Shown: positions 32,827 through 44,419 of the stretch, in pieces | Numbering within the stretch: position 1 is the first letter of the stretch | How the letters are laid out: each line of letters begins with the position of its first letter | Assembly: GCA_030141605.1 (NCBI GenBank) | Contig: JAQGDQ010001136.1 | Span: 1-59,945 of the forward strand | Reading direction: 5' to 3' | Source of the DNA: Tubiluchus corallicola | Taxonomy: Eukaryota > Priapulida > Priapulimorpha > Priapulimorphida > Tubiluchidae | DNA length: 59,945 nt | Program-made: the position numbers and the translations under genes | The notes under the pieces: generated by a model | What the model saw: the letters and a program-made list of their open reading frames with translations, nothing else | The model's database searches: none | What the model was told of the DNA's origin: nothing

Positions 32827-33640
32827 TATTTACAGTGTCATTGAAGGTTTAGTTTGACTTTGTTTGTGTAAACTTGATTGTTTTGTTTCTGTGTTTGAGT
32901 TAAGTGTGAAAGCATGGACCCTAAAGTCTTACTTGCTTAATCTGCTTTAAATTATTTGCTTAACTAACGTTAAATTTCATCTGCTAGACAGTTTACTGGT
33001 AATATTGCCCCATCACAACTAGGCTTATTATTTACAGTGTCATTGAAGGTTTAGTTTGACTTTGTTTGCATAAAATTGATTGTTTTGTTTCTGTGTTTAA
33101 GTTAAGTGTGAAAGCATCGACTCTAAAGTCTTACTTGCTTAATCTGCCTTAAATTATTTGCTTAACTAACGTTAAATTTCATCTGCTAATCAGTTTACTG
33201 GTAATATTGCCCCATCACAACTAGGCTTATTATTTACAGTGTCATTGAAGGTTTAGTTTGACTTTGTTTGTGTAAAATTTATTGTTTTGTTTCTGTGTTT
33301 AAGTTAAGTGTGAAAGCATCAACCCTAAGGTCTTACTTACTTAATCTGCCTTAAATTATTTGCTTAACTAACGTTAAATTTCATCTGCTAGTCAGTTTAC
33401 CGGTAATATTGCTCCATCACAACTAGGCTTATTATTTACAGTGTCATTGAAGGTTTAGTTTGACTTTGTTTGCGTAAAATTGATTGTTTTGTTTCTGTGT
33501 TTGAGTTAAGTGTGAAAGCATCGACTCTAAGGTCTTACTTACTTAATCTGTCTTAAATTATTTGCTTAACTAACGTTAAATTTCATCTGCTAGTCAGTTT
33601 ACCGGTAATATTACCCCATCACAACTAGGCTTATTATTTC
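32827..33640. repeat. 202-bp tandem array, right part (4 units)
   Basis: The same units resume at TTATTTACAGTGTCATTG, with period marks at 32835, 33037, 33239 and 33441. Together with the left part they suggest one array of about 13 units split by a 3.7-kb segment. Confidence 0.93.
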
Positions 33641-34024
33641 AGTTAAGCCAAGCCATTCAGCAGTTTTTTCTATTGTAGCGAAGGACTATAGCAGCTTCTT
33701 GTAGTTTAAATTATTCTATTTGGTTCAATGTTTATTGACAATAACTTAAATTTGTAAACAAAGTAAGTTGACAAAAATTGCATACAGCTCATTTGCAGTA
33801 CTTGTTCAAAGTTTACATAGAGTATCGTTTTGCACATGCTTCTCTCTGATGTTTAACCGCTTTGCAGAAATTGCAGAGGAAAGTAGTATTTAGCCTGGCT
33901 TCCTTGTCATATTAATCCTATAGCTTAAACATCTGAGCTCATCTATCACTTTTTTATTGATCTGTATGAAGAGGTGTGGCAGCTGATCATTCTTGCAAAC
34001 ATTTCTGCTTGTTTTTCTTTGCAG

Positions 34025-34138
34025 ATATTGAAGAATGCTCATCGAATCCATGCCATCACAACGCTACCTGTCTTGACCACGTTAATTATTATTCTTGTCA
34101 ATGTTTACCTGGATATACAGGTGGCAATTGTGAAACAG
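34025..34138 (+). CDS. EGF-like domain exon 14
   Basis: Acceptor ctttgcag, donor CAG|GTATCG. Begins (N/D)IEEC; CSSNPC, CHHNATC (also an NAT sequon), [12 protein letters not shown]; ends [10 protein letters not shown]. Confidence 0.93.
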
Positions 34139-34249
34139 GTATCGCAGTTAATTCAATTACACTTTTTTATCATGTTTTCACTAGTATAATCTAGAAATTT
34201 GTAGTCACGTTGTTATCACATCCACAACTACTATTAGCATGTTTGATGT

Positions 34250-34565
34250 CATCGCTGTCATTGTCTTCGTCATCCTTTCATCGCTTTCGTCATCCATCTC
34301 TTCTTCATCGTCCTCCTCCTCCTCCTCCTCATCATCATCATCGCAATCACCATCATCGTCGTCATCATTGCCATCATCATCATCATCATCACCATCCTCA
34401 TCGTCATCATGATCAGCATCATCGCCATCTTCATTATCATCATCATGATCATGATGATGATGAACATCATCAACGTCGTCGTCATCGTCGCCGTCATCAC
34501 AGTTGTCGTCTGCACCACCATCATTATCATCGCTATTCTCATCATAATCGTTTTCGTTATCATCA
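34250..34565. repeat. (CAT/TCC)n trinucleotide microsatellite
   Basis: Imperfect TCA/TCC/TCG run; His-rich, Met-rich and Ile-rich frames on both strands are artefacts. Confidence 0.85.
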
Positions 34566-34789
34566 TAAGGGATAATATGTCATTGCGAATAATATTATAC
34601 TTTTCCATTTTATTGTTTTTGAACTTTTTCATATCATAACTGGAATCTACAGTATGATTAGATTATTTTACTGCAACGTGAAAACAAAAACTCCTCAGTT
34701 TTATCAGATGCTGATTCCCATTTTTTGCCAGGAAGTTTTTTTTATTATTTTTTGACTCTGTTCTTTACCTGTACACATTTTTTACCAAC

Positions 34790-35163
34790 AGATGTGTTAG
34801 TTTGTGACAAACTACACACGTTCGACAGCTCATGCTTGAGTACAGCGGTAAATTTGGAGTTTCAATTTTTATCTTAAAACTCGCCTAGTTTTAGTACAAC
34901 ACAGTGAATATCTTACGGTAGCACAGCACTTCAGCTTTCGCTTTCGCAAACACGTGCAACACGCTCGTGGAAAATATTTGCTGTTGAAAATTATGTTAGT
35001 TTGTGATGTCATCAATAGATGATTAATTTAATGAAGTTTTTAATCTATTATTTAATTATCAGAAACGCTTTTGTACTATTAATCGTGTTAAACTGTTTAC
35101 TTTTTATCTGAGTTGAAGATGGGGTAGTACATGAAAAATCATCCTGTCTTCCTTTTATAGAAG
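34790..35163 (-). repeat. Dispersed repeat DR1, copy d (inverted)
   Basis: Starts at ACAGATGTGTTAGTTTGTGA, the inverse of the end of copy b, and ends at ATCATCCTGTCTTCC. It lacks the inner pogo-related segment, showing that segment is an insertion in copies b and c. Confidence 0.75.
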
Positions 35164-35785
35164 TTTGGCTGTTATGCAACCAAGATGAAACTATGTGAAA
35201 AAATCCATCAAGTGTAAATGACGTAGTTTCACATGCAAATGGTGGATTCAAGTTGGAATAATTAGCTAAATTAGTTAACATTGGCCAAATAATAAATGCT
35301 CGAGAAACGAATGTTCTATACTAAATGGATATACCTGTAGTACATAACTTGTAACACTAATAAGCAAGCTAGCAAGTTTTTTTTCTTTTCTTTTTTTCTC
35401 CTCGTCTCCTAAATACTTGTTGCTCTTTCTCATACTTACTTTTTCTCATAAATTTTTCTATATTACACTTTTTTGATACTTATTTTTTTCTTTCCATACG
35501 CTCAGTTTTTAACTTTACTCACTAACCTTGGCCAAATTCCCCTGTTAATGAGACCCCATTTGAAACTACTACATATAATAATCCTAATTACTGATCCTAA
35601 TTACTGAATAATTGCATTGTTTTGTTTAGATTTAGGTATCTAATTTTATTATTATTTTTTGTTTTCAGTTCTTTTTGGATAATTTGTGTCGTTTATACTG
35701 TTTTTATTATTATTTGTTTTTCTTATTTGTTTTTGTTTTTGTTATCTGCAGCATCACCGTTAATTTTTAATATACTAATCTATTT
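35164..35785. other. Intron sequence, nothing recognised
   Basis: T-rich sequence without supported features. Confidence 0.45.
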
Positions 35786-35975
35786 ATAAGAAAGGGCAGG
35801 GGACTAGATGACCCTATGGTCCTTCTCTGCCCTGCTCCATGATTATAATTACTTAATATTTAAAAACTTTTGATGTTAAACTAATTGGAGAAAATAAATG
35901 TTCTATGTCTATGTCTATGTCTATGTCTATGTCTATGTCTATGTCAATGTCTATGTCTATGTCTATGTCTATTTT
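35786..35975 (+). mobile_element. Probable non-LTR retroelement 3' tail with (TATGTC)n
   Basis: GGGCAGGGGACTAGATGACC leads to an AAATAAATG signal and then to a (CTATGT)n tail at 35904-35970. The arrangement looks like a LINE or SINE 3' end. No reverse transcriptase attached. Confidence 0.45.
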
Positions 35976-36505
35976 CAATGGAACACAATCACAATAAACT
36001 CTTCATGTTATCACTGACTATTACTAATTTTGAAATCTGTTTAATTCATGTGTATTTTATAATAATGCTTTTAATCACATATGCTCAGCAACACCATTTT
36101 ATCATCTCTTTTATTCTCAGATATCAGCATATTTCGATACCACACACATTTTTATAATGTATTATTTGTCTCAAAGGCCATACATCCCAGATCATCAATA
36201 GACCCCAACTAGATGTAGACCTCTTTTGCTTCATCACACATCTTAGGGCATCTTTTTCTCATCTTTCTATTTCTTTATAGTTTGTTTTTGTCAGTTTACC
36301 GAGCAACTCCAAACCGAAATTCAAACTAAGAATCATCATTGTATTATACAGTAACTGTCTTATTTTTACAGCGTCCATTCCTACAGCATCAGAACTACTC
36401 CAATTCATAATCTCATCGTTCATATGTTCCACTTTCTTACTACTTTTCTCAACAGACATTTTATAAGTTCCTGTTTCATTGCTATAGTCACCTAAGTATT
36501 TATAG

Positions 36506-36624
36506 TGGTTGACTGTGGATGTGTATCTTTTCCTTGCCTAAATGGCGGTATTTGTCAGGATGAAATTCACCCACACACCTGCAATTGTGCACCTGGTTAT
36601 ATACAGGATACAACTGTGATACAG
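36506..36624 (+). pseudogene. Broken EGF-like exon 15 (2-bp insertion)
   Basis: A typical EGF exon with acceptor tttatag and donor CAG|GTATGT: CVSFPC, CLNGGIC and CQDEIHPHTCNC are readable. The length is 119 instead of 114 bp. The final loop reads GGTTATATACAGGATACAAC where GGTTATACAGGATACAAC is expected, a 2-bp AT duplication that shifts the frame before Cys6. The start is also odd (VVDCGC, an extra Cys and codon), and the hydroxylation loop has His for Tyr. Either a decayed exon or a sequencing error; the several defects together favour decay. Confidence 0.82.
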
Positions 36625-37215
36625 GTATGTATAAATGAATTTTATTGACAAAATATGACGCAGATGATGATGGCTCCTCTTCTGCTTTGCTTTCCACATT
36701 TGTTAATCGTTACTTTACGTGTCATGATGGTAGGGAGAAAGGACCAACACGTCACAACGAGAGATATGTTTGTGAGGGCAGAATATTTCTTTCTTTCTTC
36801 TCACTCAGAAATCAGATGCTCTTTAAAACTGAGTGGAAATGGGAGGTGCCATGATCGTTTGCGGATGATATCTCCTTCTGTCGCATACTTCATTTGCAAT
36901 TCTTAATTTAAAGTATCACAATAATGATTAAATATGTGCTGCCACCTACATTTAAAATTATTTATTATTGAACTGAGTCAAATTTAATTCAGGTTTTGGT
37001 CAGTGCTGCTCAGTCACCTGTACCTGCTGGGTTTCCCATATATGGTAGTGTTGACTGCTAGTTTACTAGCCAATCGGGTAAGCTCATGTGGTAAGCTGGT
37101 AAGTGGGTGCATGTGACTTGAGCTGCTCGGCCAAGGCCCCAGCTTGGGCCCTTTTTCTTCTTGACCATTGCTGTTGAATGGTCATCATGTGTCTTCTTTC
37201 CTGCAAATAGAAATA

Positions 37216-37468
37216 GAGTCTTTCACAGTTCAACACAATTTCATATTCTTTGTTTCAACCACCAGAGTGAACCAGTCTACAACAGTCTACACTAACTTCA
37301 GTCTCTCACAGTTCAACACAATTTCATATTCTTTGTTTCAACCACGAGAGTGAACCAGTCTACACCAGTCTACACTAACTTCAGTCTCTCACAGTTCAAC
37401 ACAATTTCATATTATTTGTTTCAACCACCAGAGTGAACCAGTCTACACCAGTCTACACTAACTTCAGC
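37216..37468. repeat. 83-bp tandem repeat, three units
   Basis: CACAGTTCAACACAATTTCA recurs at 37224, 37307 and 37390. Noncoding. Confidence 0.88.
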
Positions 37469-37634
37469 CTACTATACTTCAAATTATCTACAAATTCAAC
37501 ACCTCTATGCTGACTGCTATGAAGCTTTCTACACACATAGCAGATTAAAACTGACTCAGCTGATAAATAAAATATTTCATTAGCATAATAACATTCATAA
37601 TTACCTGCACAAACTATCCAATTTGTTTTTTCAG

Positions 37635-37748
37635 AAATAGATGAATGTCTTTCGAGTCCGTGCTACAACAACGCCGCCTGTGACAAACTCGCGAATTATT
37701 TTTCTTGTTTTTGTTTACCTGGCTTTTTTGATACCTATTGTGAGACTG
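37635..37748 (+). CDS. EGF-like domain exon 16 (A-type)
   Basis: Acceptor tttttcag, donor CTG|GTAAAA. Begins EIDEC; CLSSPC fits O-glucose; CYNNAAC lacks the O-fucose Ser/Thr; CDKLANYFSCFC lacks the Asp/Asn for hydroxylation; the last loop GFFDTYC lacks the usual TG. The most divergent intact domain. Confidence 0.9.
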
Positions 37749-38645
37749 GTAAAATCTTTATCAGTAAATGTGGACAGGTTTAAATTTGTGCACTAGCATC
37801 TGTAATATGTGTACTTGCATAGCAAGAACGTCCATAAGTTTGCAATTAGGATTTTCTATTTATTCAAATACCCCGAATCTCCCGTTTCATGAGAATCATT
37901 TTAATACCAAGTTCATCACTCTATGTTATTTCTAAGCTGAGATAATCCACATTGATGTTGAGATGCAGGCTACGCACTGAAAAACATAATCTTGAGGAAA
38001 TCACTGTTAAAGTCAGCCATTGTTTTTGTCGCGTTTCTACAAAACACTTAGCAACCACACAAATGTTGGTTGCTATGGACATTGCAAGAACACAGTGAAG
38101 TCATGTTTAAATCCAGTAGATGGCTCTTCCAGACGAAGATCTGGGCTTGCTGACAGAAAAAACCAAAAGCAAAACGATTTCTTCCATGAGCTACTATCCG
38201 AGTTTGAAAATACAAGAAGTTTTTCTCAATTGTAGTACTAGTTTCTAGACAGAAAAGTGAGTACGGGGTCATACAATTAGATTCTTAGTATTTTTAAACA
38301 TTTTCTTGACAATTTGTTACTAGAATATTAAAGTCCAATATATTTGACATTCGTTTTTATAAAAAAAACATCAAAAAATTGACATTTGATCAAATTTTTG
38401 GCGCATTCTACTTTGGAGCATCATAACGTAGTTTTAACTATGCCGACTTATGGACGATTTTGGTTTGAAAGCACACGTATAAAACTGAGGAGTTACAAAC
38501 TGATTGCCCCGCCAGTGCTGTGTTTAATGGTTATGTAATGTGATTTTTTTCGTAAATAAAATGATACGATATGTTTGCATCTTTACTGCAGTTTTGTGCC
38601 GCATCATTTAATTTGCTTTACTTGCACGGTTTTGACAAATACTAG
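37749..38645. other. Intron sequence, nothing recognised
   Basis: AT-rich. A 71-codon frame at 38020-38235 has no recognisable motif. Confidence 0.4.
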
Positions 38646-38759
38646 ATATTAACGAATGCTTGTCTGATCCCTGTCAAAATGGTGCAACCTGTCATGACGA
38701 AGTGAATCATTATACATGCGCATGCGCACCTGGATACGTGGGATATAACTGTCAAACAG
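38646..38759 (+). CDS. EGF-like domain exon 17 (B-type)
   Basis: Acceptor atactag, donor CAG|GTACGC. Begins [30 protein letters not shown]; ends [10 protein letters not shown]. Its 3' end most resembles exons 20 and 23 (YxCQTG). Confidence 0.92.
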
Positions 38760-38965
38760 GTACGCAAATTCATCTGCATTATTATTTCTGAAATTACTTG
38801 ATTGCAAGCGGGGGGGGGGGGAACAGAACCACCCCTATTAATGACCATCAGTTATAACAATCGAAGCTTCAGCTAGACATCTATGAATCAGTAAGTGTAC
38901 CAGTGGAAGTAAATAATTATTACACCAGTCTGAAATCAGATTCGTATAATTATTTATGTAATATA

Positions 38966-39505
38966 TTAACCCTTAGCTTGCCAAAGTGGGGTAAAAAATT
39001 ACCCCAACTGTGTTTGCTCAGATTTTTATATTTTTTACCCCTAGACCAATGCGTTATTAGTTTCCTATTAATTAAAGATTATTATTCAAGTTAATTATCA
39101 TTCAAATTAAAAATTGCACGTTAATTTTTAAGTCCCAAATTGACGTAAACTATAAGTCTTGCAAGAAATGCAAACTTCCCACTTGTTACGCATTTGGTGT
39201 TCCTGAATTGGTGCGTTTTAAGATTATTTAACCCTTAGCCGACCAATGTGGGGTAAAAAACTAACCTCATTAGTGCTTGCTCACATTTTTTTATTAATGC
39301 ACACAACGAAAAATTGTCAAACTGGTAGTGGTTAAATATTTTTCAATTTCTTACGCAACCATACCTTTCGTCGAAAACTATTTTTCACGCTTTTTTACAA
39401 AGCACGTGTGCCAGATCTGATGTGGGGTAACTTATCTATGTGACGCCCTCAAACTTTGGTGCCCTATCGTATAGTCTAGTTAGCCTATTGGTAAATACGC
39501 TCCTG
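38966..39505. repeat. Repeat region with TTAACCCTTAG starts and a CAGG-element fragment
   Basis: TTAACCCTTAGCTTGCCAA (38966) and TTAACCCTTAGCCGACCAA (39228) are direct copies of a piggyBac-like terminus followed by TGGGGTAAAAAA. 39437-39505 matches the 3' half of the element at 20679-21030. Confidence 0.5.
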
Positions 39506-39610
39506 ATTATAATAATTCGAAATAAACCGTATATATAGTAATAATTAGTAGCCTTCTTATTTAGTGGAACTGGACGAGCAATTGCATTTTTAAAGTTGGC
39601 TTCATTTTAG

Positions 39611-39724
39611 ATGTTGATGAATGCAGCAGCAGCCCTTGCCACAACAATGCCACATGTGTGGACGAGATTGATTCCTATACGTGTCTATGTGTGGCAGGAT
39701 TTACTGGAGTAACTTGTAAAACAG
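39611..39724 (+). CDS. EGF-like domain exon 18 (C-type)
   Basis: Acceptor attttag, donor CAG|GTAATG. Begins [30 protein letters not shown]; ends [10 protein letters not shown]. Confidence 0.93.
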
Positions 39725-39782
39725 GTAATGTTTATATAGGTGGGAGAGCTTTTACTGAATTAAACTTTGCCCACAATTATTA

Positions 39783-40392
39783 AGCCTGTTAGCTTTTACA
39801 ATCAAAGAATCAAACAACACAATCATTAACAAGTCACGAGGAATTATATTATAATAACTATACTAGCAGGTACAATCACAGAATCAAATGACATAATTAT
39901 TATCAATACTAAAATACCACTATACTAAAACACAGCGGAACAATTAGCCTGGCTAGCCCACAGGTCTAAATCTTCAAGGTAGACCTGTCTTACACAGCTT
40001 AAATACAGAAAACTAGAACACTATTAATGTAAAAGGTCATTCAAAAGCAAATAACATAATTATTATCAATACTGAAATACCGCTATACTAAAACACAGCG
40101 GAACAATTAGCCTGGCTAGCCCACAGGTCTAAATGTTCAAGGTAGACCTGTCTTACACAGCTTAAATACAGAAAACTAGAACACTATTAATGTAAAAGGT
40201 CATTCAGAAGCAAATAAGTGCAGTAAGATTAGAGGGACATTTAAGCTATTTCAATGTTATAACAAGCCTAAAAAAGAGGGAATGAGATGAAAAAAATTAT
40301 GAAAGAGAGATGAGCAAGAAGACAAACAATGTAATATTCACAAGTCAAGTTAATGAACGCGAAGTAATTAAGACGAACTTCGGGACAACACA
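39783..40392 (-). repeat. Dispersed repeat DR6, copy b (inverted, with internal duplication)
   Basis: Inverse of 16848-17292, with about 170 bp (centred on GCCTGGCTAGCCCACAGGTC) present twice in tandem. Confidence 0.8.
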
Positions 40393-40653
40393 TTTGAAGA
40401 GTAATATTATCTCTTTTAGCTAGTGTTGTGTTAGGTTGTGAATTAATTATACAATTTGGCTTAGCCGTGCTGTGTCGACAAACAAGTTTTAAGTTAAATG
40501 GGATTTTTTTCGTGGAATTACCAAATTGCACTCTCTAATCAAAAATTGAAACTTAAAAACTTTTTGGTTGTCACGCCTATTTTTTTCTTTCGGTTAGTAA
40601 TAATCGAAGTTAATGAAAATTTTTATATTCATGGCCAGTCTTTGCATTTTCAG

Positions 40654-40767
40654 AAATTGAAGAATGTCTTTCAAATCCCTGTTACAACAACGCCACCTGC
40701 AATGACTTTGTGAATTATTTTACTTGTTCGTGTTTACCAGGCTATACTGGTAGCTCTTGCGCAACAG
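40654..40767 (+). CDS. EGF-like domain exon 19 (A-type)
   Basis: Acceptor attttcag, donor CAG|GTAATA. Begins [30 protein letters not shown]; ends [10 protein letters not shown]. Its 3' end and donor are the apparent source of the 66-bp array that follows. Confidence 0.92.
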
Positions 40768-43605
40768 GTAATACCTTAATAAAAAAATGACTGCAAAATT
40801 CCTGAGTGTGGTAGTTATAATTATGAAACAGGTAATACCTTAATGAAAATGACTGCAGGATAGGGTTTGAGTGTGGTAGTTACAACTGTGAAACAGGTAA
40901 TACCTTAATAAAATTCACTGCAAAATTGTGTCCTGAGGGTGGTAGCTATAATTGTGAAACAGGTAATACCTTAATAAAAATCACTGCAAAATTGTGTCCT
41001 GAGGGTGGTAGCTATAATTGTGAAACAGGTAATACCTTAATAAAATGACTGCAAAATTGTGTCCTGAGGGTGGCAGCTATAATTGTGAAACAGGTAATAC
41101 CTTAATAAAAATCACTGCAAAATTGTGTCCTGAGGGTGGTAGCTATAATTGTGAAACAGGTAATACCTTAATAAAAATCACTGCAAAATTGTATCCTGAG
41201 GGTGGTAGCTATAATTGTGAAATGCGTAATACCTTAATAAAAAATGACTGCAAAATTGTGTCCTGAGTGTAGTAGTTATAATTGTGAAACAGGCAATACC
41301 TTAACAAAAATGACTGCAAAATTGTGTCCTTAGGGTGGTAGCTATAATTGTGAAACAGGTAATACCTTAATAAAAAATGACTGCAGAATTGTGTCCTGAG
41401 GGTGGCAGCTATAATTGTGAAACAGGTAATACCTTAATAAAAAATGACTGCAAAATTGTATCCTGAGGGTGGTAGCTATACTTGTGAAACAGGTAATACC
41501 TTAATAAAATATGACTGCTGAATTGTGTCCTGAGGGTAGTAGCTATAATTGTGAAACAGGCAATACCTTAACAAAAATGACTGCAAAATTGTGTCCTTAG
41601 GGTGGTAGCTATAATTGTGAAACAGGTAATACCTTAATAAAAATCACTGCAGAATTGTGTCCTGAGGGTGGCAGCTATAATTGTGAAACAGGTAATACCT
41701 TAATAAAAATCACTGCAGAATTGTGTCCTGAGGGTGGCAGCTATAATTGTGAAACAGGTAATACCTTAATAAAAATCACTGCAGAATTGTGTCCTGAGGG
41801 TGGTAGCTATAATTGTGAAACATGTAATACCTTAACAAAAATCACTGCAAAATTGTATCCTGAGGGTGGTAGCTATAATTGTGAAACGTGTATTACCTTA
41901 AAAAAAAATGACTGCAAAATTGTGTCCTGAGTGTAGTAGTTATAATTGTGAAACAGGCCGTACCTTAACAAAAATGACTGCAAAATTGTGTCCTTAGGGT
42001 GGTAGCTATAATTGTGAAACAGGTAATACCTTAATAAAAATCACTGCAGAATTGTGTCCTGAGGGTGGTAGCTATAATTGTGAAACATGTAATACCTTAA
42101 TAAAAATGACTGCAAAATTGTGTCCTGAGGGTGGTAGCTATAATTGTGAAACAGGTAATACCTTAATAAAAATGACTGCAGAATTGTATCCTGAGGGTGG
42201 TAGCTATAATTGTGAAACAGGCAATACCTTAATAAAAAATCACTGCAGAATTGTGTCCTGAGGGTGGTAGCTATAATTGTGAAACAGGCAATACCTTAAT
42301 AAAAATGACTGCAAAATTGTGTCCTGAGGGTGGCAGCTATAATTGTGAAACAGGTAATACCTTAATAAAAATCACTGCAGAATTGTGTCCTGAGGGTGGC
42401 AGCTATAATTGTGAAACAGGTAATACCTTAATAAAAAATGACTGCAAAATTGTATCCTGAGGGTGGTAGCTATACTTGTGAAACAGGTAATACCTTAATA
42501 AAAATCACTGCAGGATAGGGTCCTGAGTGTGGTAGTTATAATTATGAAACAGGTAATACCTTAATAAAAATCACTGCAGAATTGTGTCCTGAAGGTGGTA
42601 GCTATAATTGTGAAACATGTAATACCTTAACAAAAATCACTGCAAAACTTGTATCCTGAGGGTGGTAGCTATAATTGTGAAACGTGTAATACCTTAATAA
42701 AAATGACTGCAAAATTGTGTCCTGAGTGTAGTAGTTATAATTGTGAAACAGGCAATACCTTAACAAAAATGACTGCAAAATTGTGTCCTTAGGGTGGTAG
42801 CTATAATTGTGAAACAGGTAATACCTTAATAAAAATCACTGCAGAATTGTGTCCTGAGGGTGGTAGCTATAATTGTGAAACATGTAATACCTTAATAAAA
42901 ATGACTGCAAAATTGTGTCCTGAGGGTGGTAGCTATAATTGTGAAACAGGTAATACCTTAATAAAAATGACTGCAGAATTGTATCCTGAGGGTGGTAGCT
43001 ATAATTGTGAAACAGGTAATACCTTAATAAAAATCACTGCAGAATTGTGTCCTGAGGGTGGTAGCTATAATTGTGAAACAGGTAATACCTTAATAAAAAT
43101 GACTGCAAAATTGTGTCCTGAGGGTGGTAGCTATAATTGTGAAACAGGCAATACCTTAATAAAAAATCACTGCAGAATTGTGTCCTGAGGATGGTAGCTG
43201 TAATTGTGAAGCAGGTAATATCTTAATAAAAATCACTGCAAAATTGTGTCCTGAGGGTGGTAGCTATAATTGTGAAACAGGCAATACCTTAATAAAAAAT
43301 CACTGCAGAATTGTGTCCTGAGGATGGTAGCTGTAATTGTGAAGCAGGTAATATCTTAATAAAAATGACTGCAAAATTGTGTCCTGAGGGTGGTAGCTAT
43401 AATTGTGAAACAGGCAATACCTTAATAAAAATGACTGCAAAATTGTGTCCTGAGGGTGGTAGCTATAATTGTGAAACAGGCAATACCTTAATAAAAAATC
43501 ACTGCAGAATTGTGTCCTGAGGGTGGTAGCTGTAATTGTGAAGCAGGTAATATCTTAATAAAAATCACTGCAAAATTGTGTCTTGAGTGTAGAACATGCA
43601 ATACT
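40768..43605 (+). repeat. 66-bp minisatellite carrying copies of an EGF exon end and splice donor
   Basis: About 43 units. Each reads GGTGGTAGCTATAATTGTGA, then AACAG|GTAATACCTTAATA and AAAATSACTGCARAATTGTG plus a TCCTGAG link. The part before the donor encodes GSYNCETG, the typical end of an EGF exon (exon 19 itself ends GSSCATG). The part after it matches exon 19's intron start. The standard unit is 66 bp, 22 codons, so runs of units stay open for up to five units. Units with one extra A (67 bp) break the frame. Reading through from exon 19 meets a TGA in the first unit, so it is most likely intron. Confidence 0.93.
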
Positions 43606-43724
43606 ACAGGTAAGTTACGTATTCAGCATGTGATACTGAGGAACTGACTTGTTCATGTAACACTTTTTCCAGTCTTGTCGTTTGGTTTGCTACTTCTCTA
43701 TATTACTTTTATGTAAAACAACAG

Positions 43725-43838
43725 ATATCAACGAATGCATATCTCAACCTTGTCAGAATAATGGCACCTGTCTTGATGAAGTGAATTACTATACCTGTAT
43801 TTGTTTGCCTGGATACACTGGCTACGATTGCCAGACAG
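43725..43838 (+). CDS. EGF-like domain exon 20 (B-type)
   Basis: Acceptor aacaacag, donor CAG|GTATGT. Begins [30 protein letters not shown]; ends [10 protein letters not shown]. Differs from exon 23 by one base in 114. Confidence 0.94.
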
Positions 43839-44225
43839 GTATGTGTGCAAAAACATTCTCTTTCTTTCCATAAATTGCTCTTAAAAGCAGTCAGTTCTAA
43901 TCTTGAAAATATTCTGATGTAAATTTAACTGTTTTACAAATAACTAGAGATTCCAATTTGCAAAAAATTCAAACTTGATTGTGGACTGCGTAATAAACCT
44001 AGTTAAATAGGCTAATGTATCAAGGCTGATGCTCCCTGTTCAACTAATTAAAGGTTTCTGGTTCAGAAAATCCAAGTTCCGCTGATTCTTTAACGTTTTT
44101 CTACATCAACCTGCTACGTTTATAAGTCGAATCTTTTAATAAGCATTCATATGCCATTTATAGAAGTTAAGTAATAACACATTATGTGAAAGAAACGTCA
44201 GTTGGAACTAAAATTGCTATTTCAG

Positions 44226-44339
44226 AATTAAATGAGTGCTCGTCTAATCCCTGCTCAAATGATGCTAGTTGCACAGATGGGATCAATTCTTACTCGTGCT
44301 TATGTTTATCTGGCTATACTGGCTTGAATTGTGAAACAG
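44226..44339 (+). CDS. EGF-like domain exon 21 (C-type)
   Basis: Acceptor atttcag, donor CAG|GTAGCC. Begins [30 protein letters not shown]; ends [10 protein letters not shown]. Paralogue of exon 24. Confidence 0.93.
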
Positions 44340-44419
44340 GTAGCCCTACAGACATCATTCTTTGTAAATTTATATTATAAAAGTCTTCGTTTACTCGAGT
44401 AATAAGATTTTTCATTATT

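Noticed and set aside
38966-39240. piggyBac element
   Set aside because: The two TTAACCC ends are direct, not inverted, and no opposite end was found.
41045-43520. Repeated PEGGSYNCETG frames as a secreted repeat protein
   Set aside because: Frames start and stop within the array because of single-base indels, and exon 19 read-through meets a stop at once; kept only as a splicing question.
40768-43605. CRISPR array
   Set aside because: Units are contiguous with no unique spacers, and the DNA is eukaryotic.
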